A stretch of DNA of 64,000 nt from Pandoraea norimbergensis (GCF_001465545.3 NZ_CP013480.3:2108001-2172000); one strand, 5' to 3'; numbered from the stretch's first letter, positions 1 through 9,474 are shown. Notes: generated by a model from the sequence alone, not told the origin. A program made the numbers and translations.

Positions 1-1110
1 GTCATCAACGACCGTCGCAAGATGGGTCTGGGCGAGCAGCCGCTCGATTGGGGTATGGGCGAACACCTGGCATTCGCATCGCTGGTCTCGTCGGGCTTCG
101 CTGTGCGCCTGACCGGTCAGGATTCGGGCCGTGGCACGTTCACGCACCGCCACTCGGTGCTGCACGATCAAAACCGCGAACGCTGGAACGACGGTACGTA
201 CGTGCCGCTGCAACACGTGGCCGAAGGCCAAGCCAACTTCACGGTGATCGACTCGGTGCTGTCCGAAGAAGCCGTGCTGGGCTTCGAATACGGTTACTCG
301 ACGGCTGAGCCGAACACGATGGTGCTGTGGGAAGGCCAGTTCGGCGACTTCGCCAACGGCGCCCAAGTCGTGATCGACCAGTTCATCTCGAGCGGCGAAG
401 TGAAGTGGGGCCGCGTGTCGGGCCTGACGATGCTGCTGCCGCACGGCTATGAAGGCCAGGGTCCGGAGCACTCGTCGGCACGTATCGAACGCTACCTGCA
501 ACTGTGCGCCGATACGAACATGCAAGTGGTTCAACCGACCACGCCGGCACAGATTTTCCACCTGCTGCGCCGTCAGATGATCCGCCAGCTGCGCAAGCCG
601 CTGATCGTGTTCACGCCGAAGTCGCTGCTGCGTCACAAGGAAGCCGTGAGCGACCTGTCGGAACTCGCCAAGGGCGGTTTCCAGACGGTCATCGGCGAGA
701 CCGATGCTTCGATCGACGCCAAGAAGGTCAAGCGCGTGGTCGCCTGCTCGGGCCGCCTGTACTACGACCTGATTGCCCGCCGTCGCGAAGACAAGTCGAC
801 CGACGTCGCGATCGTCCGTGTGGAACAACTCTACCCGTTCCCGCACAAGGCGTTCGAGAACGAGCTGAAGAAGTACGAAAACCTCGCCGAAGTGGTGTGG
901 GCCCAGGACGAGCCGCAAAACCAGGGTCCGTGGTTCTACATCGAACACCATCTGGCAGAGAGCATGAGCGCCGGTCAGAAGCTGGCTTACGCCGGTCGTC
1001 CGGCCTCGGCCTCGCCTGCGGTGGGCTACTACGCCAAGCATTACGAACAGCTCAAGCAGCTGCTCGATACGGCTTTCGGTCGCCTGAAGGGCGCGACCGT
1101 GGTGCAGTAA
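1..1110 (+). CDS. odhA: 2-oxoglutarate dehydrogenase E1 component, C-terminal part
   Basis: This is the last 369 codons of the thiamine-dependent E1 subunit, which decarboxylates 2-oxoglutarate in the TCA cycle and passes the succinyl group to the lipoyl domain of OdhB. The frame is open from base 1 (reading V-I-N-D-R-R-K-M), so the gene begins upstream of the window; the family is usually about 950 aa. What remains corresponds to the end of the pyrimidine-binding transketolase fold (TGQDSGRGTFTHRHS near the start) and the C-terminal domain with the WAQDEPQNQGPW motif near residue 300. It is followed after 89 bp by odhB and then lpdA, the usual operon order in this group. Identification is firm from sequence recall and operon context. 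Confidence 0.96.
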   Translation, partial: VINDRRKMGLGEQPLDWGMGEHLAFASLVSSGFAVRLTGQDSGRGTFTHRHSVLHDQNRERWNDGTYVPLQHVAEGQANFTVIDSVLSEEAVLGFEYGYSTAEPNTMVLWEGQFGDFANGAQVVIDQFISSGEVKWGRVSGLTMLLPHGYEGQGPEHSSARIERYLQLCADTNMQVVQPTTPAQIFHLLRRQMIRQLRKPLIVFTPKSLLRHKEAVSDLSELAKGGFQTVIGETDASIDAKKVKRVVACSGRLYYDLIARRREDKSTDVAIVRVEQLYPFPHKAFENELKKYENLAEVVWAQDEPQNQGPWFYIEHHLAESMSAGQKLAYAGRPASASPAVGYYAKHYEQLKQLLDTAFGRLKGATVVQ

Positions 1111-1124
1111 CCGGTTAGGTCTTA

Positions 1125-1156
1125 CAGCGGTCGTCCTCCCCCAGGGACGGCCGCTG
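1125..1156 (+). promoter_or_regulatory. Intercistronic hairpin between odhA and odhB
   Basis: A 12-bp stem (1125-1136 pairing with 1145-1156, one G-U wobble) with an 8-base loop fills the gap after the odhA stop. No U-run follows, so it is more likely an mRNA stability or processing element than a terminator. Its role is inferred. Confidence 0.45.
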
Positions 1157-1199
1157 CCGTATTTCCGAATTGAACGTTTATCGAATCCAGGATCCAGAA

Positions 1200-2459
1200 A
1201 TGGCCATTGTTGAAGTCAAAGTCCCCCAGTTTTCCGAGTCGGTTTCCGAAGGCACCCTGCTCGACTGGAAGAAAAAAGTCGGCGAAGCCATCGCCCAAGA
1301 TGAAACCGTGATCGAAGTCGAGACCGACAAGGTCGTGCTCGAAGTGCCGGCCCCGGCCGCAGGTGTGCTCGTCGAAGTGACGGCCAGCGCTGGCGACACG
1401 GTGACGTCGGAACAAATCATCGCCAAGATCGACACCGAAGCCAAGGCAGGCGCTGCTGCACCGGTCGCCGCCAAGCCGGCGGAAGCCGCTGCACCGGCCG
1501 CTGCTCCCGCAGCCGCTGCTGCCACGGGTGGTGCTTCGGGTGGCATCGCCAGCCCGGCCGCTGCCAAGGTGCTGGCCGAGAAGAACCTGTCGGCAACCGA
1601 CGTTGCCGGCTCGGGCCGCGACGGCCGCGTGACCAAGGGCGACGCCCTGGCCGCCGGTGCCGCCAAGCCGGCTGCTGCTGCTTCGATCCCGGCCCCGGCG
1701 CAACGCGCCTCGCTGCCGTCGGTCGCTGCTGCCGTTGGCCGCGACACGTCGCTGGAAGGCCGTCCGGAACAGCGCGTGCCGATGTCGCGTCTGCGCGCCC
1801 GTATCGCCGAGCGCCTGCTGCAATCGCAACAGACCAACGCCATTCTGACCACGTTCAACGAAGTGGACATGAAGCCGGTGATGGACCTGCGCAACAAGTA
1901 CAAGGACAAGTTCGAGAAGGAACACGGCGTGAAGCTGGGTTTCATGTCGTTCTTCGTCAAGGCCGCTGTGCACGCGCTCAAGAAGTACCCGGCCGTGAAC
2001 GCCTCGATCGACGGTAACGACATCGTCTACCACGGCTACTTCGACATCGGTATCGCTGTCGGTTCGCCGCGTGGTCTGGTGGTGCCGATTCTGCGCAATG
2101 CCGACCAGATGAGCCTGGCCGACATCGAGAAGAAGATCGCCGAGTACGGCAAGAAGGCTGCCGACGGCAAGCTGTCGATCGAAGAAATGACCGGCGGTAC
2201 GTTCTCGATCTCGAACGGCGGTGTGTTCGGCTCGATGCTGTCGACCCCGATTATCAACCCGCCGCAGTCGGCCATTCTTGGCGTGCACGCCACGAAGGAA
2301 CGCGCTGTCGTGGTGAACGGCGAGATCGTCATCCGTCCGATGAACTATCTGGCCATGAGCTACGACCACCGCATCATCGACGGCCGCGAAGCCGTGCTGA
2401 GCCTCGTCGCCATGAAGGAAGCGCTGGAAGATCCGGCGCGCCTGCTGCTCGACCTGTAA
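1200..2459 (+). CDS. odhB: Dihydrolipoyllysine-residue succinyltransferase (E2 of 2-oxoglutarate dehydrogenase)
   Basis: E2 core of the 2-oxoglutarate dehydrogenase complex; transfers the succinyl group from the lipoyl arm to CoA. The 419-aa protein has an N-terminal lipoyl domain (about residues 2-77) with the lipoylated lysine in ETDKV (K44), an Ala/Pro-rich linker, an E3-binding domain (about 114-150, ending [13 protein letters not shown]) and a C-terminal acyltransferase domain with the catalytic DHRxxDG motif (H390, D394). The ATG at 1200 is preferred over an in-frame ATG at 1170 because the [10 protein letters not shown] start matches the family and AGGA lies just upstream. Single lipoyl domain and length are normal for OdhB/SucB. 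Confidence 0.97.
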   Translation: MAIVEVKVPQFSESVSEGTLLDWKKKVGEAIAQDETVIEVETDKVVLEVPAPAAGVLVEVTASAGDTVTSEQIIAKIDTEAKAGAAAPVAAKPAEAAAPAAAPAAAAATGGASGGIASPAAAKVLAEKNLSATDVAGSGRDGRVTKGDALAAGAAKPAAAASIPAPAQRASLPSVAAAVGRDTSLEGRPEQRVPMSRLRARIAERLLQSQQTNAILTTFNEVDMKPVMDLRNKYKDKFEKEHGVKLGFMSFFVKAAVHALKKYPAVNASIDGNDIVYHGYFDIGIAVGSPRGLVVPILRNADQMSLADIEKKIAEYGKKAADGKLSIEEMTGGTFSISNGGVFGSMLSTPIINPPQSAILGVHATKERAVVVNGEIVIRPMNYLAMSYDHRIIDGREAVLSLVAMKEALEDPARLLLDL

Positions 2460-2474
2460 GCGTTAGCGCGCACT

Positions 2475-2519
2475 GCGCGGTGTCTGCCCGGCCATGCTTG
2501 CGTGGCCGGCGCACCGCGC
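2475..2519 (+). promoter_or_regulatory. Two-tier intercistronic hairpin between odhB and lpdA
   Basis: An outer 8-bp stem (2475-2482 with 2512-2519) encloses an inner 7-bp stem (2488-2494 with 2503-2509). There is no U tract. Together with the hairpin before odhB this means each gap in the operon holds a strong stem-loop, perhaps tuning subunit ratios or protecting processed mRNA ends. Confidence 0.45.
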
Positions 2520-2552
2520 CTCCCCCTGCCGTCAACCTCACTGAGTCTCAAA

Positions 2553-3983
2553 ATGGCAAACAAAGAATTTGATGTCGTCGTTATCGGCGCCGGCCCCGGC
2601 GGTTATATCGCCGCGATCCGCGCTGCCCAACTCGGTTTCTCGGTCGCTTGCGTCGAGAAGTGGACCAACCCGGCCGGCAAGATGGTGCTGGGCGGTACGT
2701 GCCTGAACGTGGGCTGCATTCCGTCGAAGGCACTGCTCGCGTCGTCGGAAGAGTTCGAAAAGGTCGGTCATCACCTGGCCGATCACGGCATTACGACGTC
2801 GGACGTAAAGATCGACATCGCCAAGATGCTCACGCGCAAGCAAGGCATCGTCGACAAGATGACGGGCGGTATCGAGTATCTGTTCAAGAAGAACAAGATC
2901 ACGTGGCTCAAGGGTCACGGCAAGATCATCGCCAAGAACGACGCTGGCTATCAGATCGATGTGACGGGCGCCGAGAACGAATCGGTCAACGCCAAGAACA
3001 TCATCATCGCCACGGGTTCGAAGGCCCGTCACCTGCCGGGCATGCCGGTCGACAACCAGCTCATCTCGGATAACGAAGGTGCGCTCTCGTTCGACACCGT
3101 GCCGAAGAAGCTGGGCGTGATCGGCGCTGGCGTGATCGGTCTGGAACTGGGTTCGGTGTGGCGCCGTCTGGGTGCTGAAGTCACCGTGCTCGAAGCCATG
3201 CCGGAATTCCTGGCTGCCGCCGACGCCGGCGTCGCCAAGGAAGCCGCCAAGCAGTTCAAGAAGCAAGGTCTGGACATCAACGTCGGCGTGAAGGTCGGCG
3301 AAGTCAAGACCGGCAAGGACAACGTCACGGTCGAGTACACGGACAACGCGGGCAACGCCAAGACGCTCGTCGTCGACCGTCTGATCGTGTCGGTCGGCCG
3401 CGTGCCGAACACCGACGATCTGGGCCTGGGCAACATCGGTCTCGCGACCGACGAGCGCGGCTTCATCCCGGTGGACGACCACTGCGCTACCAAGCTGCCG
3501 AACGTGTACGCGATCGGTGACGTGGTGCGTGGCCCGATGCTGGCCCACAAGGCGGAAGACGAAGGCGTGCTGGTCGCCGAAGTCATCGCCGGTCAAAAGC
3601 CGCACATCGACTACAACTGCATTCCGTGGGTGATCTACACCTCGCCGGAAATCGCTTGGGTCGGCAAGACCGAGCAGCAGCTGAAGGCCGAAGGCCGTGA
3701 GTTCAAGCCGGGTCAATTCCCGTTCGCGGCCAACGGCCGTGCGCTGGGCATGGGTTCGTCGGATGGTTTCGTGAAGGTGCTGGCCGATGCCAAGACCGAC
3801 GAAATCCTCGGCGTGCACGTGATCGGCCTGAACGCTTCGGACCTGATTGCCGAAGCCGTGGTGGCGATGGAGTTCAAGGCGGCGTCGGAAGACATCGGCC
3901 GTATCTGCCATCCGCACCCGTCGCTGTCCGAAGTGATGCGCGAAGCCGCCCTCGATGTCGAGAAGCGCGCGCTGAACAAGTAA
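2553..3983 (+). CDS. lpdA: Dihydrolipoyl dehydrogenase (E3)
   Basis: FAD-dependent E3 subunit that reoxidises the dihydrolipoyl arm of OdhB with NAD+. The 476-aa protein opens with an FAD-binding GxGxxG motif (IGAGPGG), has the redox-active disulfide in GGTCLNVGC (C50, C55), a second NAD-binding GAGVIG motif in the middle, and the C-terminal dimer-interface HPHPSLSE with the catalytic His455 and Glu460. The start is placed at ATG 2553 (MANKEF) rather than the in-frame ATG at 2502, since the extra 17 residues are not family-like. Last gene of the odh operon, closed by the terminator at 4007-4037. Confidence 0.97.
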   Translation: MANKEFDVVVIGAGPGGYIAAIRAAQLGFSVACVEKWTNPAGKMVLGGTCLNVGCIPSKALLASSEEFEKVGHHLADHGITTSDVKIDIAKMLTRKQGIVDKMTGGIEYLFKKNKITWLKGHGKIIAKNDAGYQIDVTGAENESVNAKNIIIATGSKARHLPGMPVDNQLISDNEGALSFDTVPKKLGVIGAGVIGLELGSVWRRLGAEVTVLEAMPEFLAAADAGVAKEAAKQFKKQGLDINVGVKVGEVKTGKDNVTVEYTDNAGNAKTLVVDRLIVSVGRVPNTDDLGLGNIGLATDERGFIPVDDHCATKLPNVYAIGDVVRGPMLAHKAEDEGVLVAEVIAGQKPHIDYNCIPWVIYTSPEIAWVGKTEQQLKAEGREFKPGQFPFAANGRALGMGSSDGFVKVLADAKTDEILGVHVIGLNASDLIAEAVVAMEFKAASEDIGRICHPHPSLSEVMREAALDVEKRALNK

Positions 3984-4006
3984 GCGGGTTGCACTGAGAA
4001 GTTCGA

Positions 4007-4037
4007 ACAAAGGCGAGGCAACTCGCCTTTGTTTTTT
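4007..4037 (+). terminator. Rho-independent terminator after lpdA
   Basis: An 11-bp perfect stem (4007-4017 with 4022-4032), a GCAA tetraloop and a following T-run. It sits 24 bp after the lpdA stop and ends the odh operon. Confidence 0.9.
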
Positions 4038-4091
4038 CCCGACTCCTGATCCACGTTGCTCTTTTTGCCCGTCTTCCGGCGCGCTGTCCGC

Positions 4092-5189
4092 ATGAACGTT
4101 CGCGAATACTACCTACAAGAACTGGCCGCGCGCGGCTACCAGCCCGACGAAGCGCAGGAGCGTGCCGTCGATCGACTGCAACAGTGCTACGACGAATGGG
4201 CGGCCTACAAGGCCAAGCGCTCGAACACGCTCAAGAAGTGGCTCGTGCACCCGGATCTGCCCAAGGGTGTGTACCTGTGGGGCGGGGTAGGGCGCGGCAA
4301 AAGCTTCCTGATGGACAGCTTCTACTCGGTCGTGCCGTTGCAGCGCAAGACGCGCCTGCACTTCCACGAGTTCATGCGCGAAGTGCACCACCAGTTGCAG
4401 GCGCTCAAGGGCTTGCCCGATCCGCTGGACGAATTGGCCAAGCGCATCGCCAAGCGCTACCGCCTGATCTGCTTCGACGAATTCCACGTGTCCGATGTGG
4501 CCGACGCGATGATCCTGCACCGCCTGCTCTCGGAGCTGTTCAAGAACGGCGTGCAGTTCGTGATGACGTCGAACTATCGTCCCGACACGCTGTACCCGGA
4601 CGGCCTGCATCGCGATCGCGTGCTGCCCGCCATCAAGCTGCTCGAAGAGAAGCTCGACGTGCTCAACGTCGACGCCGGTATCGACTATCGCCGCCGCACG
4701 CTGGCGCAGGTGCAGGTCTATCACTACCCGCTGGGCAATGAAGCGAACCGCGCGCTGCGCGCCGCGTTTGCCGAGATTGCCGGGGTGCCGGATGAGAGCC
4801 CGCTGCTGCATATCGAACAACGGGAGTTGAAGGCATTGCGTCGCGCAGGCGGCGTGGTGTGGTTCGATTTCCACACGCTTTGCGGCGGTCCGCGCTCGCA
4901 GAACGATTACCTCGAACTGGCGAACCGTTTCCATACCGTGGTGCTGTCGGATGTGCCGCAGATGACGCCGCGTATGGCCTCGGAAGCGCGCCGCTTCACG
5001 TGGCTCGTAGACGTGTTCTACGACCATAAGGTGAAGCTGCTGATGTCGGCGGCGGTGCCGCCCGAGCAGTTGTACACCGAGGGCACGCTGGCCAACGAAT
5101 TCACGCGGACAGTGTCGCGTCTGGTGGAGATGCAGTCGCTGGAATATCTCGAAACGCCGCGCCGTGTGGTGGACACGTCGCTGACCTGA
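4092..5189 (+). CDS. zapE: Cell division protein ZapE (AFG1-like ATPase)
   Basis: Member of the AFG1/ZapE AAA+ family; in E. coli ZapE associates with the Z-ring, and mitochondrial homologues act in quality control of membrane proteins. The 365-aa protein has Walker A GGVGRGKS (residues 64-71), Walker B CFDEFHVSDVADAM around residue 132, and the sensor-like FVMTSNYRPDTLYPDGLHRDR segment near 160. The ATG at 4092 (MNVREYY) is chosen over the in-frame ATG at 4056, whose extension overlaps the end of the preceding terminator region. It follows lpdA but is probably a separate transcription unit because of that terminator. Confidence 0.93.
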   Translation: MNVREYYLQELAARGYQPDEAQERAVDRLQQCYDEWAAYKAKRSNTLKKWLVHPDLPKGVYLWGGVGRGKSFLMDSFYSVVPLQRKTRLHFHEFMREVHHQLQALKGLPDPLDELAKRIAKRYRLICFDEFHVSDVADAMILHRLLSELFKNGVQFVMTSNYRPDTLYPDGLHRDRVLPAIKLLEEKLDVLNVDAGIDYRRRTLAQVQVYHYPLGNEANRALRAAFAEIAGVPDESPLLHIEQRELKALRRAGGVVWFDFHTLCGGPRSQNDYLELANRFHTVVLSDVPQMTPRMASEARRFTWLVDVFYDHKVKLLMSAAVPPEQLYTEGTLANEFTRTVSRLVEMQSLEYLETPRRVVDTSLT

Positions 5190-5217
5190 TGTTGCCGGTC
5201 TGACCGCGCGGCGCGAA

Positions 5218-5544
5218 TCAGCGGCCGCGGTTGTTGTTGCGCTCGCGCGGCGGTTGCGGCGGCGGGGCCTGGCGCTGTTCGCGAATATGGTTGTAGATAT
5301 CGCCCCGCAAGTCACCTTGCGGACGCACCTCTTGCGGTGGGCGCGACGGACCATTCTGGCCACCGCGTGCCCCATTGTTCCCGCCGTTGTTGTTGCCATT
5401 GCCGCGCCCGTCCGGGCGCTCGCTTCCCTGCGCAAACCAGCCGGCGAAGAACCGGCCATGTGACGCTGTCTGCGCCATCGCGCCCATCGAGGCGCCTGTC
5501 AGCAGGACGAAACAGAGTATCGGGACAAGTCGGGTGTGACGCAT
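5218..5544 (-). CDS. Small exported Asn/Gly/Arg-rich protein, unknown function
   Basis: A 108-aa protein with a clear signal peptide (hydrophobic LVPILCFVLLTGASMGAM, cleavage after AMA-Q near residue 25) followed by a low-complexity tail rich in Asn, Gly, Arg and Pro that ends in RERNNNRGR. The start is decided by an excellent ribosome-binding site (AAGGAGGTG, 5 bases before the ATG). It converges with zapE and diverges from the DUF2939 gene. The mature part has no recognisable catalytic motif; a periplasmic or envelope protein is likely. I do not recognise the family. Confidence 0.75.
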   Translation of the reverse strand: MRHTRLVPILCFVLLTGASMGAMAQTASHGRFFAGWFAQGSERPDGRGNGNNNGGNNGARGGQNGPSRPPQEVRPQGDLRGDIYNHIREQRQAPPPQPPRERNNNRGR

Positions 5545-5816
5545 GCTGCCACCTCCTTGTCGGTTAAGTTGCCGCGCGGTTCAGCCTGAAATTCGGTCTG
5601 CCAGCCGGCCAATCGTTCGGCCAGCGGCAGCACATGCGCAGCCAGCGTCCCGAAAGGGAAACTTGCGCTCGCGCGTGTACGGATCGTGCGGCTACGCTTC
5701 GAGAGTAAGAGGGCTGGGCCCCACTTGCTGTAAAGATTTGTAAAGCAATGTAAGCCGGTACGCGGGCGACGCGATGTGCTACGTACCATGCGATGTTTAT
5801 CGTTGGAGTTTTCCCA

Positions 5817-6443
5817 ATGCGTAAGTTGTGGATTGCCCTAGTGGCGTTGGTGGTGGTGCTGGGCTTGCTGTTCGGCACGCCTTATTACACGTTGTGGCGC
5901 GCACGCGACGCGGCGAACGCGCGTGACGCCGATACGCTGTCGACGTATGTCGACTATCCGGCCGTGCGCGAAAGCCTGAAATCGAGCCTGCACGACGAAC
6001 TCTCGCGTCAAATGGACAAACAGCGCGGCAATGCCCTTGGCGCGCTGGCGCTGGCGTTTGGCGGCTGGGTGTCGGATCGGGTGGTCGAAGCGCTGCTCAC
6101 GCCGGAAGCGGTGGCCGCCATGCTGCGTGGCGACAGCACCGGCTTGCCGCCCGCACCGGGCGCGCCTGCGCCGCGTGATGTCACGCCACCGAGCGCCACT
6201 AACGACGGCGGTAGCTCGGCACCGGCCGCACCTTCGACCGGCAGCGGCGAAGCCGCACCCTCCGGCGCGGCGCCGGCCAACGAGCGCGCGCGCACGCTCA
6301 CGCGCACCGAGTTTCAGGACTTCAACCACTTCCTCGTGCACGTCTCGCGCAGCGACCGTCCCGAGCGCGTGGTGACGTTCACGCTCACGCGCCGAAACCT
6401 TGTGCAGTGGCGTTTGACGGCCATTGCGGTGCCCCCGCTGTAA
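5817..6443 (+). CDS. DUF2939 family membrane-anchored protein
   Basis: A 208-aa protein with one N-terminal transmembrane helix (residues 4-22, IALVALVVVLGLLFG) followed by the family signature PYYTLWRARDAANARDADTLSTYVDYPAVRESLK, which I recognise as DUF2939. A Pro/Ala/Ser-rich spacer (about 115-160) separates this from a C-terminal beta-rich segment (VVTFTLTRRNLVQWRLTAI). Start at ATG 5817 is supported by GGAG eight bases upstream; an in-frame ATG at 5793 has no such site. Most of the protein should face the periplasm. Function is unknown. Confidence 0.85.
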   Translation: MRKLWIALVALVVVLGLLFGTPYYTLWRARDAANARDADTLSTYVDYPAVRESLKSSLHDELSRQMDKQRGNALGALALAFGGWVSDRVVEALLTPEAVAAMLRGDSTGLPPAPGAPAPRDVTPPSATNDGGSSAPAAPSTGSGEAAPSGAAPANERARTLTRTEFQDFNHFLVHVSRSDRPERVVTFTLTRRNLVQWRLTAIAVPPL

Positions 6444-6623
6444 TCGATCGTGCGCCGTCGGGGTGCCTCGTTCGGGCCATCGTGGGCAGCGTGGTAAGCA
6501 CCGGAAATAAAAACGACGCAAAATGCGGTGACAATGCCCGGTTTCGGCCAACGGAATTCCGTCTGGCGCACACGTCGCGGGCAGCACAAGGAACCTCCCT
6601 TCTACGGGACGAAGGTAAGTCTG

Positions 6624-7100
6624 ATGCAGATTTTGAATACGATGTCATGGCGGCGGCTGGGCGCCTGTGCGCTGCTGGCCACGTCACTGATGGGTGGCGC
6701 GGCGCAAGCCGCGTTTGCCGACGAGACGACGCCCGCGGGTGTGTGGCGAATCATCGACGACAAGTCGGGTGAGCCCAAGGCGCTCATCACCATCACCGAG
6801 AAGAACGGCGAATACGTCGGCGCGCTCACGCGAAGTCTCGGCCGCCACGATGCGCTCGAGCGTGTCTGCTCCGCGTGCACCGACTGGCGCAAGGGGAAGA
6901 AGCTTCAGGGGCTAGAGATCATTCGCGGCCTGCACAAAGAGGGCGACGAATATACCGGCGGCAAGATTCTCGACCCGGACAGCGGCAGCGAGTATGGCTG
7001 CAAGGTGAGGGTGGTCGACGGCGGCAAGAAACTCGAAGTGCGCGGCTACCTTGGCGTGACCTTGTTAGGGCGAACCCAGACGTGGGTGCGCGAAGAGTAG
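6624..7100 (+). CDS. DUF2147 domain exported protein, copy 1
   Basis: A 158-aa protein with a signal peptide (cleavage after AQA-AFA, near residue 30) and a mature DUF2147 domain: TPAGVWRIIDDKSGEPKA at the start, a central CSACTDWRKGKKLQGLEII segment and a C-terminal GYLGVTLLGRTQTWVR. Family members are small periplasmic beta-barrel proteins of unknown function, predicted to bind a ligand. The ATG at 6624 is chosen because GAAGG lies nearby and it is the first codon of a good signal peptide; the open frame extends upstream to 6528. The next gene is a close paralogue, so the pair arose by tandem duplication. Confidence 0.88.
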   Translation: MQILNTMSWRRLGACALLATSLMGGAAQAAFADETTPAGVWRIIDDKSGEPKALITITEKNGEYVGALTRSLGRHDALERVCSACTDWRKGKKLQGLEIIRGLHKEGDEYTGGKILDPDSGSEYGCKVRVVDGGKKLEVRGYLGVTLLGRTQTWVREE

Positions 7101-7157
7101 CGGCCACAATCTCCTTCCTGAGATCGCAGGAAACTCCCGGAATTGACGCATTGAAGC

Positions 7158-7192
7158 GGCCCCGCGCTAGAGGACTTCCTCAGCACGGGGCC
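7158..7192 (+). other. Stem-loop between the two DUF2147 genes
   Basis: A 7-bp GC stem (7158-7164 with 7186-7192) encloses a short inner GAGG/CCTC stem. There is no convincing T-run, so it could be a weak terminator or a processing element between the paralogues. Confidence 0.35.
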
Positions 7193-7298
7193 ACGCCTTT
7201 GGCGTAATCTTCAAAACGGCTGACGCGCGCGGCAGCACGAGACTTGCCGGCGAGTGAGTCCTACGAGAATCAATTCCGTATCTGGGAGGAAGACAATC

Positions 7299-7778
7299 AT
7301 GATGCAGATTTCCAATGCGACGTCGTGGCGACGTCTGGGTGCACGTGCACTGGTGGCAGTTGCCCTGATGGGCGGTGCGACGTTGGCGATGGCCGCTGAC
7401 GCCATGACGCCCGCAGGCGTCTGGAAGACGATCGACGACAACACAGGCAAGCCGAAGGCGCTCGTGACGATCACCGAAAAAGACGGTGAATACATCGGCA
7501 CGATTACCAAGGGTCTTGGCGAGAGCGACGATCCCGAGCGCATTTGCACGGCTTGCACCGACGCGCGTAAGGGACAGAAGATGCTCGGCCTTCAGATCAT
7601 CAACGGCGTCCGCCGCGACGGCGACGGATTCGACGGCGGCAAGATTCTCGACCCGGAAAACGGCAAGGAATATCGCTGCAAGATGACGGTGATCGACGGC
7701 GGCAAGAAACTGGAAGTGCGTGGCTACATCGGCGTATCGCTGCTGGGCCGCACGCAAACCTGGATTCGCGAACAGTAA
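7299..7778 (+). CDS. DUF2147 domain exported protein, copy 2
   Basis: A 159-aa paralogue of the preceding protein, with the same architecture: signal peptide (AMA-ADA near residue 30), TPAGVWKTIDDNTGKPKA, a conserved CTACTDARKGQKMLGLQII segment with the two cysteines, and GYIGVSLLGRTQTWIREQ at the end. GGAGG at 7285-7289 places the start at ATG 7299 (an adjacent ATG at 7302 is also possible). Signal peptides and cores align along the whole length, pointing to a duplication that has diverged. It ends with its own terminator at 7805-7832. Confidence 0.9.
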   Translation: MMQISNATSWRRLGARALVAVALMGGATLAMAADAMTPAGVWKTIDDNTGKPKALVTITEKDGEYIGTITKGLGESDDPERICTACTDARKGQKMLGLQIINGVRRDGDGFDGGKILDPENGKEYRCKMTVIDGGKKLEVRGYIGVSLLGRTQTWIREQ

Positions 7779-7804
7779 GCCGTACGCGTTCTCGACACGA
7801 TACA

Positions 7805-7832
7805 AAAACACCCGCTTCGGCGGGTGTTTTGT
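7805..7832 (+). terminator. Rho-independent terminator after DUF2147 copy 2
   Basis: An 11-bp perfect stem (7805-7815 with 7820-7830), TTCG tetraloop and flanking A and T runs, 27 bp after the stop codon. The A-run on the other side could let it work in both directions. Confidence 0.9.
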
Positions 7833-7918
7833 TGTGGGCACAGGTTATGGACGAGACACGCACGACGAGCTCGACACGCACGACACGCACGTATGGGCAC
7901 AGAAGCACGCATGCGACA

Positions 7919-7952
7919 AAGCCCGGGCAGTGTCGCCACACTGTCCGGGCTT
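7919..7952 (-). terminator. 15-bp inverted repeat downstream of the minus-strand lipoprotein gene
   Basis: Arms 7919-7933 and 7938-7952 pair over 15 bp with one G-U wobble around a 4-base loop. It lies about 143 bp beyond the stop of the lipoprotein gene at 8096. Only a short T-run follows on the minus strand, so terminator function is plausible but not certain. Confidence 0.5.
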
Positions 7953-8095
7953 GCCGCCCTCCCTCGCCCTTCAGACACTTCAGACACCTATTTCAAGACG
8001 CCGTCTGCAGGCTATCTGCACTACGCCACCTTTCACCCCCAGCACTGCTCCCTCTCGCGAACTACGAACTACCGGCCCTGCATTCCATTCACCGC

Positions 8096-9412
8096 TTATT
8101 TTCCTAGTCCGCCCAGCAAGCCCGTTACCGGCGCGAGCAGGCCACCCGCGCCACCAGAACCGCCAGACGTGGTGCCCGCAATCGACGTGAGCGGTGCGGT
8201 CACCGAACTCAGCAATGCGGTGACCGGTGCGAGCGGGTTGCTCGCGCTGCCCGAGCCTCCCGCAGCGTTCGTCACACCACCCAACAGGCCCGTCACGGCA
8301 CCGAGCGGATTGCTGGCCGATGACCCAGACCCAGCCGATCCCGATCCCGACAACCCGCCCAGCAAACCAGTGACGGCACCGAGCGGGTTGCTGCCCGTAG
8401 CGCCCGATGAACCCGTGGCACCGCCCAATCCTCCCAGCAGCCCGGTCAATGCGCCCAACGGATTCGTGCCGCTGGCCGATGTCGGTGTGACGGTCGTATT
8501 GCCGACGTTGGCGAGTACCGTGCCGAGCGCATTGGCGCTCGTGCCGCTGGTGCTGCCGGTCAGCAATCCCCCCGCACTGGTCACGGTGTTGCCGAGTGCC
8601 ATGAGCGGATTGGCGAGACTCGCCACCACGGCATTCGGTGCCGCACCCTTGACCTGCGCACCAGCGGAATTCAAGGCACCGCCCACCGTACCGAGCAAGC
8701 CGGAAAGCGGCGCACCCAACCCGGTGGTGTTACCCAATGTTTGTGTGGTGTTCACCACCGTATTGGTGATCGGTGTGACGGCCGACGAGAGTGCTGTCGT
8801 TGCCTGCACGACCGGTGCACTGGTCAGCACTTGCGTGAGTGCCGCGCCGCCTTTCACACCGCCCTGACCGACGGTCGCGACCACATTCCCGAGCACACCC
8901 GTCAGCGTGTCGACAGGCGTACCGGCCAGCGGGCCGCTCTTGCCGATGCCGGCGATACCGCTGCCGAGCGAGACGCCGGCATTGCCCAGATCGGTCACCA
9001 CGTTGCCGGTGCTGGCGAGCGTGGTGCCGACGGGGTCGGTACCGGATTTACCCAGTTGTCCGAGACCGTTGCCCACGCCCGTACCCAAGTCGGTGACGGC
9101 ATTGCCGGTTTGCGTGAGCGCGCCGCCAAAGCCCTGATTGACTTGCGGCGAAACGCCCGGGATCGTCGTGCCCGACACCTGATTACCGACTGCACTCACC
9201 ACCGAGCCAACTGAACTTACAACACCATTGCTGCTGGTGGGCGTGGTCGGGTTGGTGGGGTTCGTCGGGTTTGTCGGATTGGTGGGATTCGTCGGGCTGG
9301 TGGGCGTGTTGCCCGTCGCACCGCTGCCGCTGCCCGAACTCGAGCAACCCGTAACTCCCACGACACCTGCCACCAGCGCGGCGAGCAGGGTAGGACGCAA
9401 GTGCTTCGACAT
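8096..9412 (-). CDS. Glycine-rich repeat lipoprotein, paralogue 1
   Basis: A 438-aa lipoprotein: signal sequence with lipobox VTGC (lipidated Cys23), then an Asn-Pro-Thr tandem repeat (about residues 40-58), a conserved central core (TQTGNAVTDLG, STGNVVTDLGNAGVSLGSGIAGIG, SGPLAGTPVDTL) and a C-terminal half of imperfect repeats around NPLGAVTGLLGGL. Such proteins are often labelled collagen-like in Burkholderiales, but no Gly-X-Y triple-helix pattern is evident. The start at 9412 has AAGGAG seven bases upstream. Two paralogues and a MarR-type regulator lie upstream on the same strand. Probably surface-exposed; function unknown. Confidence 0.85.
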   Translation of the reverse strand: MSKHLRPTLLAALVAGVVGVTGCSSSGSGSGATGNTPTSPTNPTNPTNPTNPTNPTTPTSSNGVVSSVGSVVSAVGNQVSGTTIPGVSPQVNQGFGGALTQTGNAVTDLGTGVGNGLGQLGKSGTDPVGTTLASTGNVVTDLGNAGVSLGSGIAGIGKSGPLAGTPVDTLTGVLGNVVATVGQGGVKGGAALTQVLTSAPVVQATTALSSAVTPITNTVVNTTQTLGNTTGLGAPLSGLLGTVGGALNSAGAQVKGAAPNAVVASLANPLMALGNTVTSAGGLLTGSTSGTSANALGTVLANVGNTTVTPTSASGTNPLGALTGLLGGLGGATGSSGATGSNPLGAVTGLLGGLSGSGSAGSGSSASNPLGAVTGLLGGVTNAAGGSGSASNPLAPVTALLSSVTAPLTSIAGTTSGGSGGAGGLLAPVTGLLGGLGK

Positions 9413-9474
9413 GACGTGTCTCCTTAATTGGGCCGACTCGAGGGCCGACTCGTGCGCAGATGCGCCGCGCACGC

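Larger units (their letters stand above)
7779..8095. other. Intergenic region with two stem-loops
   Basis: This 317-bp gap separates the DUF2147 pair from the convergent lipoprotein gene. It holds the terminator at 7805-7832 and a long inverted repeat at 7919-7952. Short ACGACACGCACGAC-like direct repeats lie at about 7850-7890. I see no gene in it. Confidence 0.6.

Noticed and set aside
8096..9412. True collagen-like triple-helix protein
   Set aside because: The repeats do not show a regular Gly-X-Y triplet pattern; glycine-rich is a safer description.
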